Below are positions 1 through 5,185 of a stretch of DNA of 5,185 nt, one piece after another (within the stretch, counting starts at the first letter, position 1; each line of letters starts with the position of its first letter). Source of the DNA: an uncultured Roseburia sp. (GTDB lineage: Bacteria; Bacillota; Clostridia; Lachnospirales; Lachnospiraceae); NCBI GenBank assembly GCA_905206195.1, contig CAJLGN010000137.1:1-5185 (forward strand). The letters run 5' to 3'. The notes under the pieces are model-generated. The model had not been told where the DNA came from. It worked only from the letters and a program-made list of their open reading frames with translations, and did not search any database. Position numbers and translations under genes: made by a program.

Positions 1-345
1 AATGATATCTGCATGAAAACTCTTGGAGATAAAATCCCACGCGCCGAGCTCCAAGCACCTCCGCTCCGTCTCCTGGTCATCATTTACCGTGGATACAATG
101 ACTGGTATGTAGCGGTAATTCTCCATCTTCTGGTAAATCTCCATGAACTGAAGGCCATCCATCACCGGCATGACCAGATCAAGAATAACGAGCGCAATCG
201 TGTCTTTCTTCTCCTCGAGCACCCTCAGTGCCTCTTTGCCGTTCTCGGCCTCAAGGATTCGATATCCATCCTTTAGAATTTCCGCAAAAGAAAGCCGGTT
301 TAATTTTCCGTCATCCACAATTAGAATCTCATTCTTCCTTCTCAA
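1..345 (-). CDS. Response regulator, N-terminal receiver domain (3' end outside window)
   Basis: The first 115 residues form a CheY-like receiver domain, which takes a phosphoryl group from a sensor kinase and controls an attached output domain. Visible landmarks are the acidic pair D11-D12 in EILIVDD, the phosphoacceptor D56 in LVILDLVMPVMDG, the switch residues S85/T86 in IVST, and the conserved lysine K108 in DFISKSF. The usual proline after that lysine is replaced by S109. I chose the TTG at 345-343 because AGGTGA (351-356) sits five bases upstream; an in-frame GTG at 354 has no well-placed ribosome binding site. The gene runs off the left edge, so its output (DNA binding, GGDEF, EAL, HD-GYP or none) cannot be seen. 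It follows spmA on the same strand but has its own promoter. The receiver call is secure; the partner kinase and target are unknown. Confidence 0.93.
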   Translation of the reverse strand, partial: MRRKNEILIVDDGKLNRLSFAEILKDGYRILEAENGKEALRVLEEKKDTIALVILDLVMPVMDGLQFMEIYQKMENYRYIPVIVSTVNDDQETERRCLELGAWDFISKSFHADII

Positions 346-350
346 TATGA

Positions 351-356
351 TCACCT
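351..356 (-). promoter_or_regulatory. Ribosome binding site that supports a TTG start
   Basis: AGGTGA lies five bases upstream of the TTG at 345-343 on the minus strand. The spacing favours this TTG over the GTG at 354, which overlaps the AGGTGA itself. Confidence 0.65.
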
Positions 357-366
357 ATCTTTCGTA

Positions 367-383
367 AATACACTGTGTGTATT
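367..383 (-). repeat. Perfect 7-bp inverted repeat in the regulator's 5' leader
   Basis: The sequence AATACAC-ACA-GTGTATT (minus strand) is a perfect 7-bp inverted repeat with a 3-base centre. It lies about 5 to 21 bases downstream of the predicted transcript start and about 20 bases before the AGGTGA ribosome binding site. It could be a DNA operator for a dimeric repressor, possibly autoregulation by the regulator itself, or a 5' RNA stem-loop. The symmetry is seen directly; both functions are inference. Confidence 0.5.
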
Positions 384-394
384 CTTTTATCCCC

Positions 395-423
395 ATTATA
401 AGTATTTTCAGATAATTTATCAA
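395..423 (-). promoter_or_regulatory. Sigma-A-type promoter for the response regulator gene
   Basis: On the minus strand, TTGATA (418-423) and TATAAT (395-400) are separated by exactly 17 bases: a perfect -10 and a -35 matching five of six consensus bases. The predicted transcript start is near 388, giving a leader of about 43 bases before the TTG start at 345. This suggests that the regulator is expressed separately from the upstream spmA. A small palindrome, GATAA-A-TTATC (411-421), overlaps the -35 and spacer, but in such AT-rich DNA it may be chance. Confidence 0.8.
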
Positions 424-438
424 TCTTTTTTATTTGTC

Positions 439-1053
439 CTAAGTCTTGCAGAACATCCGGCGCACTTTGCAAAACAGCACCGCTGCCAGTGTGCTGCACA
501 GCGTGGCTGCCAGCGCCGGTCCCACAATCGCAGTGGGATTTACGCTGCCGTACTGGGCCCGGTAAGCGATAATATTCACCGGGATCAACTGCAGCGACGA
601 GATATTGACGATCAAAAAGGTACACATCTCATCGGTTGCAATGTCCGGTCCTCGACTTTTGGATACACCCCGCCTCTCGCACTCGAGGAGATTTATCTCC
701 TGCAGCGCCTCCATCGCCTTTAACCCCGCTGGCGTCGCCGCCCAGCCCAGGCCGAAGATGTTGGCGATCATATTGGCTGCGATATGCCCGTTTGCAGCGT
801 GCCCCTCTGGTATCCCCGGAAAAAGGAATTTTAAAATCGGCCGCATGCGCCTTGAAAGTCCCCCGATAATTCCTGCTCTCTCCGCAATTCTCATAAGTCC
901 CACCCAAAACGACATGACGCCCGTCATCGCGATGCACAGTGTCACTGCCTCCTTCGCCGAATCGAGCGCCGCGTTTGTGAGCGCGGGCAGTGTTCCGTGA
1001 AATGCGGCGTAGACCACACCGGTCAGTATCATAAATGCCCAAAGGTAGTTCAT
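439..1053 (-). CDS. spmA: Spore maturation protein A (SpmA)
   Basis: This 204-residue membrane protein of the nucleoside-recognition (Gate) family closely resembles Bacillus SpmA along its whole length. Matching segments include GTLPALTNAAL near 20-30, AKEAVTL at 33-39, FWVGLMRIAERAG at 49-61, LFPGIPEGH at 77-85, the NMIANIFGLG and AATPAGLKAM blocks at 94-114, and TFLIVN with LIPVNIIAYR at 145-165. Hydrophobic stretches at about 4-20, 37-56, 91-108, 145-164 and 176-195 fit a multi-pass protein. In Bacillus and Clostridium, SpmA works with SpmB in dehydrating the spore core. The ATG at 1053 is chosen because AGGAGG lies five bases upstream; a TTG at 1071 would precede that site. No spmB is adjacent: the next gene downstream is a response regulator and the upstream gene is divergent. 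No clear terminator follows the stop. Confidence 0.95.
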   Translation of the reverse strand: MNYLWAFMILTGVVYAAFHGTLPALTNAALDSAKEAVTLCIAMTGVMSFWVGLMRIAERAGIIGGLSRRMRPILKFLFPGIPEGHAANGHIAANMIANIFGLGWAATPAGLKAMEALQEINLLECERRGVSKSRGPDIATDEMCTFLIVNISSLQLIPVNIIAYRAQYGSVNPTAIVGPALAATLCSTLAAVLFCKVRRMFCKT

Positions 1054-1058
1054 CCTTC

Positions 1059-1064
1059 CCTCCT
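1059..1064 (-). promoter_or_regulatory. Strong ribosome binding site of spmA
   Basis: A full AGGAGG lies five bases before the ATG at 1053. It decides the start of spmA in favour of MNYLWAF rather than the upstream TTG at 1071. Confidence 0.9.
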
Positions 1065-1091
1065 GTGACAATGACGATTTATTCCATCTAT

Positions 1092-1101
1092 ATTCCGGAA
1101 T
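1092..1101. repeat. 10-bp palindrome between divergent genes
   Basis: ATTCCGGAAT is a perfect 10-bp palindrome, about 40 bases upstream of the spmA start and 125 bases upstream of the chosen lipoprotein start. It could be an operator. A palindrome this short can also occur by chance, and no second copy was noticed in the window. Confidence 0.3.
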
Positions 1102-1109
1102 TGCTGAAT

Positions 1110-1138
1110 AATTACGTATTTCCAGTCATAGGATATTC
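1110..1138 (-). promoter_or_regulatory. Possible sporulation-sigma promoter for spmA
   Basis: On the minus strand GAATA (1134-1138) and CGTAATT (1110-1116) are separated by 17 bases. GAATA fits the sigma-G -35 consensus (G-M-A-T-R), and CGTAATT matches five of seven positions of its -10 (CATWMTA). GAATATC also resembles a sigma-E -35, but no good sigma-E -10 follows at the usual distance. The predicted transcript would start near 1103, about 50 bases before the spmA ATG. In Bacillus the spm genes belong to the sporulation mother-cell programme (sigma-E), so the identity of the sigma factor is uncertain. Confidence 0.3.
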
Positions 1139-1211
1139 TAATTTACGGAGCTTCCACAAAATGTAAATCCCGCGCACAGTCTCTGCACAGTTTGCGGCGC
1201 TCCACAGAATT

Positions 1212-1215
1212 GAGG
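1212..1215 (+). promoter_or_regulatory. Ribosome binding site proposed for the DUF885 gene
   Basis: GAGG lies nine bases before the TTG at 1225. It is the best ribosome binding site among the alternative starts; neither the TTG at 1192 nor the ATG at 1249 has a comparable motif at proper distance. No convincing sigma-A promoter was found upstream on the plus strand; the best -10-like hexamer (TCTAAT, 1137-1142) lacks a matching -35. Confidence 0.45.
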
Positions 1216-1224
1216 TATCTCACT

Positions 1225-3009
1225 TTGAAATCTTTTTTTTCCAGACATATGGGCCTTTGTGCCCTCCTCTTGTCCCTCTCCCTGCTCATCGGCTGTGCAC
1301 CTCCCCCTGTGGCGGGCCGTCCTTCTTCCTCTACAGAACATAATGCTACCGGTTCTCTGGCCGATTTTGATTCTTTTTTGGAACGTTTCTTCCTCGCGGA
1401 AGTGACCTCCAACACCATCAATCTCCATTTCACGCTATCCGCGCCAGAAAAATATGGAATTTCTGAGACGCCAATCACACTGGGCGATATCTCCGCGGAG
1501 GCTATGCAGCAATCCCGCGCCGCGATGGAGAATACACTGTCTGCCCTCAAAGGTTTTGACCGAGAGATACTGCCCAAAGACCGGCAGCTGACCTACGATA
1601 TCTTATCCGACTATCTGCGCACCGGTCTTTCGATATCCAAACTGGCACTCTACGACGAGATTCTTCGCCCCTCCACCGGTATCCAGTCCCAGCTTCCGGT
1701 TCTCTATGAGGAGTACCGTTTTTATGACCAGACAGACGTCGAGGACTATTTAAAACTCATCACCCTGACCGACAACTATTTTTCGCAGATCATTGATTTT
1801 GAGCAGCGAAAGGCAAAGGCCGGGCTATTCATGGCGGACTACGCCTGCGATACAATTATCGCCCAGTGCGAGACCTTCATCAAAAATCCGGATACCCATT
1901 ACCTGATTTTGACCTTCAATAACAAAATTGACAAGGTGGCAGGACTCACCGATGAGGAACGTGCGCTCTATAAATCAAAAAATGAGGCCCTGGTGAAAGA
2001 ACACATCCTCCCATCCTATGAAAAACTTGCCGCCGCGCTCACCGCGCTTTTGGGCAGCGGCAAAAATGACAAAGGACTTTGTTATTTCCCGGATGGCAAA
2101 AAATATTATGAATATCTGGTCTACCACAATACAGGCTCCGCCAAAAATATTTCCAAAATCCAGAAACAGATCGCTGCCCAGAGAACTTCTGATCTGACCC
2201 AAGCGTCGGCTTTAACCCGCGAGAATCCAGATCTGGAACAGAATATGCGCGCCGTCTCACTGCCTGAGAAGGCTCCCGCCGACACCTTAAACATCCTGCG
2301 CCATGAGATGCAGAGAGATTTTCCCGCCGCGCCGGATGCAGAATTTACAGTCAGTTATATCGACGCATGCATGGAGCAGTACATGGCGCCGGCTTTTTAC
2401 ATCACCGCCCCAATTGATGACTACAAGAAAAATTCCATATTTATCAACGCCTCCACGGACGCTTCGTCCATGCGCTATTTTACCACACTTGCCCACGAGG
2501 GTTTTCCTGGCCATCTCTATCAGACCGTGATGTCCTACGAAGCGGGACTCGCGCCAATCCGTCAGGTTCTCAATTTTCCCGGGTATGTGGAGGGCTGGGC
2601 AACCTACGTGGAGATGATCTCCTACCAGTACGCCGGACTTCCGGAAAATGCAGCAGAGCTGATGTCACTGAATCAGTCCGCACTCTTAAGTCTCTACGCC
2701 ACCACCGATCTCGGCATCCACTACGACGGCTGGAGCTTCGGTGACACACTCGCTTTTTGGAGCGACTATGGAATTACCGACCAAATGGCACTCCGTGAAG
2801 TTTATGAACTGATTGTGGAGGAACCGGGTCATTATCTGAAATATTATGTGGGATATCTGGAATTTCTGGAATTAAAAGAAAAGGCAAGAGATACTTACGG
2901 CAGCCGCTACAGTGATATCGCCTTCCACAAGGCAATCCTCGACATCGGTCCTGCGCCTTTTGCCATTTTAGAAAAGTATCTGGATCATTATTATAGGGCG
3001 GCGGAGTAA
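1225..3009 (+). CDS. DUF885 family metallopeptidase-like lipoprotein
   Basis: This is a 594-residue exported protein of the DUF885 family. Residues 1-23 (MKSFFSRH followed by a leucine-rich core) form a lipoprotein signal ending in the lipobox LIGC, with C24 as the predicted lipidated residue, so the mature protein should be anchored outside the membrane. The family's putative metal-binding motif HEGFPGH is intact at 424-430 (H424, E425, H430), followed by EGWATYVE with the candidate third ligand E456. DLGIHYDGWSFGD (from D495) and IGPAPF near the C-terminus (574-579) also resemble family signatures. Peptidase activity is inferred from these motifs; the substrate is unknown. The start is uncertain: in-frame TTG codons lie at 1192, 1210 and 1225, and ATG at 1249. 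I prefer 1225 because GAGG (1212-1215) lies nine bases upstream and it yields a standard signal peptide; the ATG would remove its positive charges. The gene is divergent from spmA and convergent with the hydrolase, so it is probably monocistronic. Confidence 0.9.
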   Translation: MKSFFSRHMGLCALLLSLSLLIGCAPPPVAGRPSSSTEHNATGSLADFDSFLERFFLAEVTSNTINLHFTLSAPEKYGISETPITLGDISAEAMQQSRAAMENTLSALKGFDREILPKDRQLTYDILSDYLRTGLSISKLALYDEILRPSTGIQSQLPVLYEEYRFYDQTDVEDYLKLITLTDNYFSQIIDFEQRKAKAGLFMADYACDTIIAQCETFIKNPDTHYLILTFNNKIDKVAGLTDEERALYKSKNEALVKEHILPSYEKLAAALTALLGSGKNDKGLCYFPDGKKYYEYLVYHNTGSAKNISKIQKQIAAQRTSDLTQASALTRENPDLEQNMRAVSLPEKAPADTLNILRHEMQRDFPAAPDAEFTVSYIDACMEQYMAPAFYITAPIDDYKKNSIFINASTDASSMRYFTTLAHEGFPGHLYQTVMSYEAGLAPIRQVLNFPGYVEGWATYVEMISYQYAGLPENAAELMSLNQSALLSLYATTDLGIHYDGWSFGDTLAFWSDYGITDQMALREVYELIVEEPGHYLKYYVGYLEFLELKEKARDTYGSRYSDIAFHKAILDIGPAPFAILEKYLDHYYRAAE

Positions 3010-3026
3010 TCCACCGCCCCCTCTTT
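2996..3026 (+). terminator. Terminator-like hairpin enclosing the stop codon of the DUF885 gene
   Basis: GGGCGG (2996-3001) pairs with CCGCCC (3014-3019), and GGA (3003-3005) pairs with TCC (3010-3012), with one C/A mismatch between them. The four-base loop GTAA (3006-3009) contains the TAA stop. The stem is followed by CCTCTTT, only a moderately T-rich tail. The hairpin is strong, but terminator efficiency is uncertain. On the minus strand the hairpin is followed by TATAATAAT, so it is not an obvious terminator for the opposing operon. Confidence 0.6.
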
Positions 3027-3040
3027 GCTTGGCGCAGTCA

Positions 3041-3074
3041 CGTTGCAAAACCCTTCTCTTGGGGCCGTTGCAAA
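3041..3074. repeat. 9-bp direct repeat in the convergent intergenic region
   Basis: CGTTGCAAA occurs at 3041-3049 and again at 3066-3074, 25 bases apart, each containing the palindrome TTGCAA. The 103-base gap between the DUF885 gene and the hydrolase gene otherwise holds only the hairpin described above and a stretch of T-rich minus-strand sequence (3082-3108) with no good stem before it. No function is evident. Confidence 0.35.
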
Positions 3075-3112
3075 TGCGATTCTACAAACATGCAAAAATA
3101 AAAAGACAAACA

Positions 3113-3943
3113 TCACCTTAAAAAAGGATACTCCACTGCATCACAGAGAAGTTCACGATACGCTTTTACCTTGCGGAATGTATTTCCCATCATCTCACTC
3201 TCCCGGTATGCCCGCAACACATCCATATCAAATTCTGCAAAAAATAATCCCTCTGCCTGTTCTCCTGCCAGAAGAAGTTCATTGTCCACGCAATTGCCGT
3301 CGTCATCCCAGCAAACGGGGGAGTAAGCGCAAGAGCAGCCTGCATTTGGACCGCCCGGATTTGCCATGGCAACTCCCACCATATTTTCGTAGGCGCGGGT
3401 GGAGAGCGCAGCAATCCGCGGCCGCATGGAACAGCAGTCGTTGGGCACCAGTATGATCTCCGCTCCCTTTAGCATGAGCACGCGCGCACTCTCCGGGTAC
3501 TCTCTGTCATAGCAGATCATAACCCCCAGCTTTACACCGTGAAAATCACAGACGCGAAACGCATCTCCGCTCTCCAGGCAGGCTTCGTCCGCAAAATCGC
3601 AGGTGTGCACCTTGGCATATTTAAGAATGACATCCCCATTTTTATCAATCACATATGCCGCGTTCTGCGGCTTTTCCGATCCTCTGGTAAACGCCGTCGC
3701 CACAACGCCGATACCGCATTCCTGCGCTGCACGGCATATTTTTTCCAGATATTGGCTTTGATCGGGCAGCGCTCCCTCATTTGTAACCGGCATTGTATAT
3801 CCCGTCAGAAAACACTCCGGCAAAAGCAGGATGTCGGCATGACTCCGCTTGGCCTCTTCCATATAAGAAATGACACGGTCTGTATTTTTTGAAAGCCGTC
3901 CCGGTTCTGAACGACTCTGCAATAGCGCAACTTTAAAATTCAT
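3113..3943 (-). CDS. Nitrilase-superfamily carbon-nitrogen hydrolase
   Basis: This 276-residue protein belongs to the nitrilase (CN hydrolase) superfamily, cytosolic enzymes that cleave amide, carbamoyl or nitrile C-N bonds. The catalytic triad is complete: E43 in LLLPECFLTGY, K111 in LKYAKVHTCDF, and nucleophile C144 in GVMICYDREYPES. E120 sits where family members carry a second, structural glutamate. Length is typical for a single-domain member. The CYDREYPE motif places it in the broad amidase and N-carbamoyl-hydrolase-like group, but the substrate cannot be assigned and I give no gene symbol. The C-terminal part is cysteine-rich around NAGCSCAYSPVCWDDDGNC, a region that varies within the family. 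The ATG at 3943 has AGGA eight bases upstream and follows the rsmI stop by only 18 bases, so it is probably the last gene of the lgt-rsmI operon. No strong terminator was found after its stop; CCTT-TTTT-AAGG at the stop is a weak 4-bp stem. Confidence 0.93.
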   Translation of the reverse strand: MNFKVALLQSRSEPGRLSKNTDRVISYMEEAKRSHADILLLPECFLTGYTMPVTNEGALPDQSQYLEKICRAAQECGIGVVATAFTRGSEKPQNAAYVIDKNGDVILKYAKVHTCDFADEACLESGDAFRVCDFHGVKLGVMICYDREYPESARVLMLKGAEIILVPNDCCSMRPRIAALSTRAYENMVGVAMANPGGPNAGCSCAYSPVCWDDDGNCVDNELLLAGEQAEGLFFAEFDMDVLRAYRESEMMGNTFRKVKAYRELLCDAVEYPFLR

Positions 3944-3961
3944 ATTCTTATTCCTATCTGT

Positions 3962-4804
3962 TCAATCAAAAAGCAACGCCTGATAGACATCCCTCCTGCT
4001 GATACCACGGTCCTTCGCAACCAGCTTCATCGACTCTTTCCGCGTAATGCCCTGTCTCTCATACACAGCCATATGCTCCTCCAAAGACATGGTCTCCCAC
4101 GACTGCTGCTCTTCTTTTTTCAGCTCCTCAAACGTCTTTCCATCCATAACAAGGACATATTCTCCCCTTGGTTCTGTCTCTTTGTAAAAAATAAGACTCT
4201 CTGAGAGTGTCGTCAATGTCTTTTCCTCATATCGTTTCGTCAGCTCTCTGCAGATGGCAATTCTCCGATCTCCCAGCGTCCCATACAGTTCCTCCAAGGT
4301 TCTGATAAGGTGGTGCGGTGCCTCGTAGAGAATGATTGTCCGCGTCTCATTTTTCAACTGGGAGAGCACATTGGCTCTCTCTTTTTTATCTCTCGGGAGA
4401 AAAGCCTCGAATGCAAATCTTCTTGTCGGAAGCCCAGACATCGTGAGCGCCGTGATACACGCCGCCGCGCCTGGCAGGGAGGTAACCTCGATCCCCGCCT
4501 CATGGCAGAGTCGTACCAAATCCTCGCCCGGGTCGGAGATTCCAGGGGTTCCCGCATCTGTGATAAGCGCAATATTTTTCCCCTGGCGCAGCTTTTCGAT
4601 CAACTGATATGCCTTTTCTATTTTATTGTGCTCATGATAACTTGTCATGGGTGTCTGAATCTCAAAGTGATTCAAAAGCTTGATTGAATTTCTGGTGTCC
4701 TCCGCCGCGATCAGATCCACCTCTCGGAGCGTTCGCAAAACCCGGTAGGTGATGTCCTCCAGATTTCCAATCGGTGTCGCACACAGATATAATTTTCCTG
4801 CCAT
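3962..4804 (-). CDS. rsmI: 16S rRNA (cytidine-1402 2'-O)-methyltransferase RsmI
   Basis: This 280-residue protein is a full-length RsmI, which uses S-adenosylmethionine to methylate the ribose of C1402 in the decoding centre of 16S rRNA. Family motifs run in order: ATPIGNL (9-15), AEDTR (34-38), TSYHEHN (54-60), DAGTPGISDPG (83-93), SLPGA (109-113), ILYEAPHH (158-165), ELTKRYEE (187-194) and RGEYVLV (213-219). These are the tetrapyrrole-methylase fold with its glycine-rich cofactor loop. The last 45 residues, ending in ITRKESMKLVAKDRGISRRDVYQALL, form the small helical C-terminal domain typical of bacterial RsmI. H165 replaces the arginine commonly seen in YEAPHR. The ATG at 4804 has AGGAAG six bases upstream (4811-4816). 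The gene lies 39 bases after lgt and 18 before the hydrolase, consistent with one transcript. Confidence 0.97.
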   Translation of the reverse strand: MAGKLYLCATPIGNLEDITYRVLRTLREVDLIAAEDTRNSIKLLNHFEIQTPMTSYHEHNKIEKAYQLIEKLRQGKNIALITDAGTPGISDPGEDLVRLCHEAGIEVTSLPGAAACITALTMSGLPTRRFAFEAFLPRDKKERANVLSQLKNETRTIILYEAPHHLIRTLEELYGTLGDRRIAICRELTKRYEEKTLTTLSESLIFYKETEPRGEYVLVMDGKTFEELKKEEQQSWETMSLEEHMAVYERQGITRKESMKLVAKDRGISRRDVYQALLFD

Positions 4805-4843
4805 GAAGCGCTTCCTTTCCCTGCACTCTTATCCGACATGGGA

Positions 4844-5185
4844 TCATTCCGTCCTCCCAGTGCCAAAACGCGGCGCAACCACATACAAAACTGCTCCCGC
4901 CGCCACAATCATAATCGAAATAATCTGTGCTGTGGACAGTGCTCCGATGCTGCCCCGGTAGTCATTTCGAAGTATCTCCACCGCAAATCTCCCCGCTCCG
5001 TAGAGCAGCAAATATGCTGCAGCCACGCGCCCAGTCTGGGGTTTTTTCGAAGCGTAGAAAAGCAGCAGCCCGCAGATTATAAAATCTCCCACCGAGGAAA
5101 TGATCTGCGTCGGGATCAGCTTCACACCGTTTGGCGCGATATCGGAGTGGGAAAATGTAATCCCGTACCACGCATTCGTCTCCCT
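4844..5185 (-). CDS. lgt: Prolipoprotein diacylglyceryl transferase, C-terminal part (5' end outside window)
   Basis: The 113 visible residues match the C-terminal part of Lgt, the membrane enzyme that moves diacylglycerol from phosphatidylglycerol to the lipobox cysteine of prolipoproteins. The reading frame stays open to the right edge (starting RETNAWYGITF), so an internal GTG at 5125 is not the real start. Three membrane segments are visible at about fragment residues 29-45, 53-72 and 84-104. R66 and E70 in GRFAVEILR correspond to the important Arg and Glu of the RFxxE motif in characterised Lgt, and the following RGSIGALSTAQ resembles the family's G-x-LS-x-x-Q. The usual P-(S/T)-x-LYE is PTQIISS here. 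The catalytic N-terminal portion is outside the window, so full function cannot be confirmed. It is the first visible gene of a run with rsmI and the hydrolase; the promoter must lie beyond the right edge. Confidence 0.85.
   Translation of the reverse strand, partial: RETNAWYGITFSHSDIAPNGVKLIPTQIISSVGDFIICGLLLFYASKKPQTGRVAAAYLLLYGAGRFAVEILRNDYRGSIGALSTAQIISIMIVAAGAVLYVVAPRFGTGRTE

Noticed and set aside
329..625. Minus-strand open frame of 98 codons whose end overlaps the regulator start
   Set aside because: Most of it lies inside spmA in another frame, it has no family resemblance, and its 3' part covers the regulator's promoter and leader.
605..1000. Plus-strand open frame of 131 codons
   Set aside because: It is antisense to spmA and has a low-complexity, proline- and serine-rich composition typical of a shadow frame.
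1054..1224. Riboswitch or structured RNA upstream of the lipoprotein gene
   Set aside because: No recognisable conserved riboswitch core or long stem was seen in the 171 bases; only a 10-bp palindrome and promoter-like boxes were found.
1143..1577. Minus-strand open frame of 144 codons covering the start of the lipoprotein gene
   Set aside because: It is antisense to the signal-peptide region, is rich in Arg, Lys and Ser, lacks a domain, and has no plausible ribosome binding site or partner.
3082..3112. Possible rho-independent terminator after the hydrolase gene on the minus strand
   Set aside because: The region is T-rich, but the only preceding stem is a 4-bp CCTT/AAGG at the stop codon, too weak to call.
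3025..3456. Plus-strand open frame of 143 codons starting just after the DUF885 gene
   Set aside because: It starts at the tail of the hairpin, runs antisense to the C-N hydrolase, has no ribosome binding site and shows no recognisable domain.
3539..3892. Plus-strand open frame of 117 codons
   Set aside because: It is antisense to the catalytic core of the C-N hydrolase; its residues mirror the complement of that gene and match no known family.
4310..4687. Plus-strand open frame of 125 codons
   Set aside because: It is antisense to the conserved SAM-binding half of rsmI and so is explained by that gene.

Overview
This window looks like ordinary chromosomal DNA from an endospore-forming, anaerobic Firmicute, most likely a Lachnospiraceae-type clostridium. 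The main evidence is a clear SpmA spore-maturation protein, together with strong AGGAGG-type ribosome binding sites, TTG starts, a near-consensus sigma-A promoter and balanced base composition. The genus assignment is inference. No mobile element, CRISPR array, tRNA or rRNA was seen.

Layout, left to right. (1) Positions 1-345, minus strand: the N-terminal receiver domain of a response regulator whose output domain lies outside the window. It has its own sigma-A-type promoter (TTGATA, 17 bases, TATAAT) and a short 5' leader containing a perfect 7-bp inverted repeat. (2) 439-1053, minus: spmA, complete. The usual partner spmB is not next to it on either side. (3) 1054-1224: a divergent intergenic region with a possible sporulation-type promoter for spmA and a 10-bp palindrome. 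(4) 1225-3009, plus: a 594-residue DUF885 metallopeptidase-like lipoprotein, probably starting at TTG, with a terminator-like hairpin built around its own stop codon. (5) 3010-3112: a convergent intergenic region with a 9-bp direct repeat. (6) 3113-5185, minus: a compact cluster transcribed right to left, made of lgt (C-terminal part only), rsmI and a nitrilase-superfamily C-N hydrolase, with gaps of 39 and 18 bases.

The genes are mostly housekeeping or cell-envelope functions. Lgt attaches the diacylglyceryl group to prolipoproteins such as the DUF885 protein encoded nearby, but that pairing is generic and does not show a dedicated pathway. RsmI methylates 16S rRNA. The C-N hydrolase has an intact catalytic triad but its substrate is unknown. 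SpmA is a membrane protein needed for spore-core dehydration in Bacillus and Clostridium. I found no convincing new multi-gene system. The points most worth a second look are the orphan spmA, the altered motif in Lgt, the leader inverted repeat of the regulator, and the uncharacterised DUF885 lipoprotein and hydrolase.
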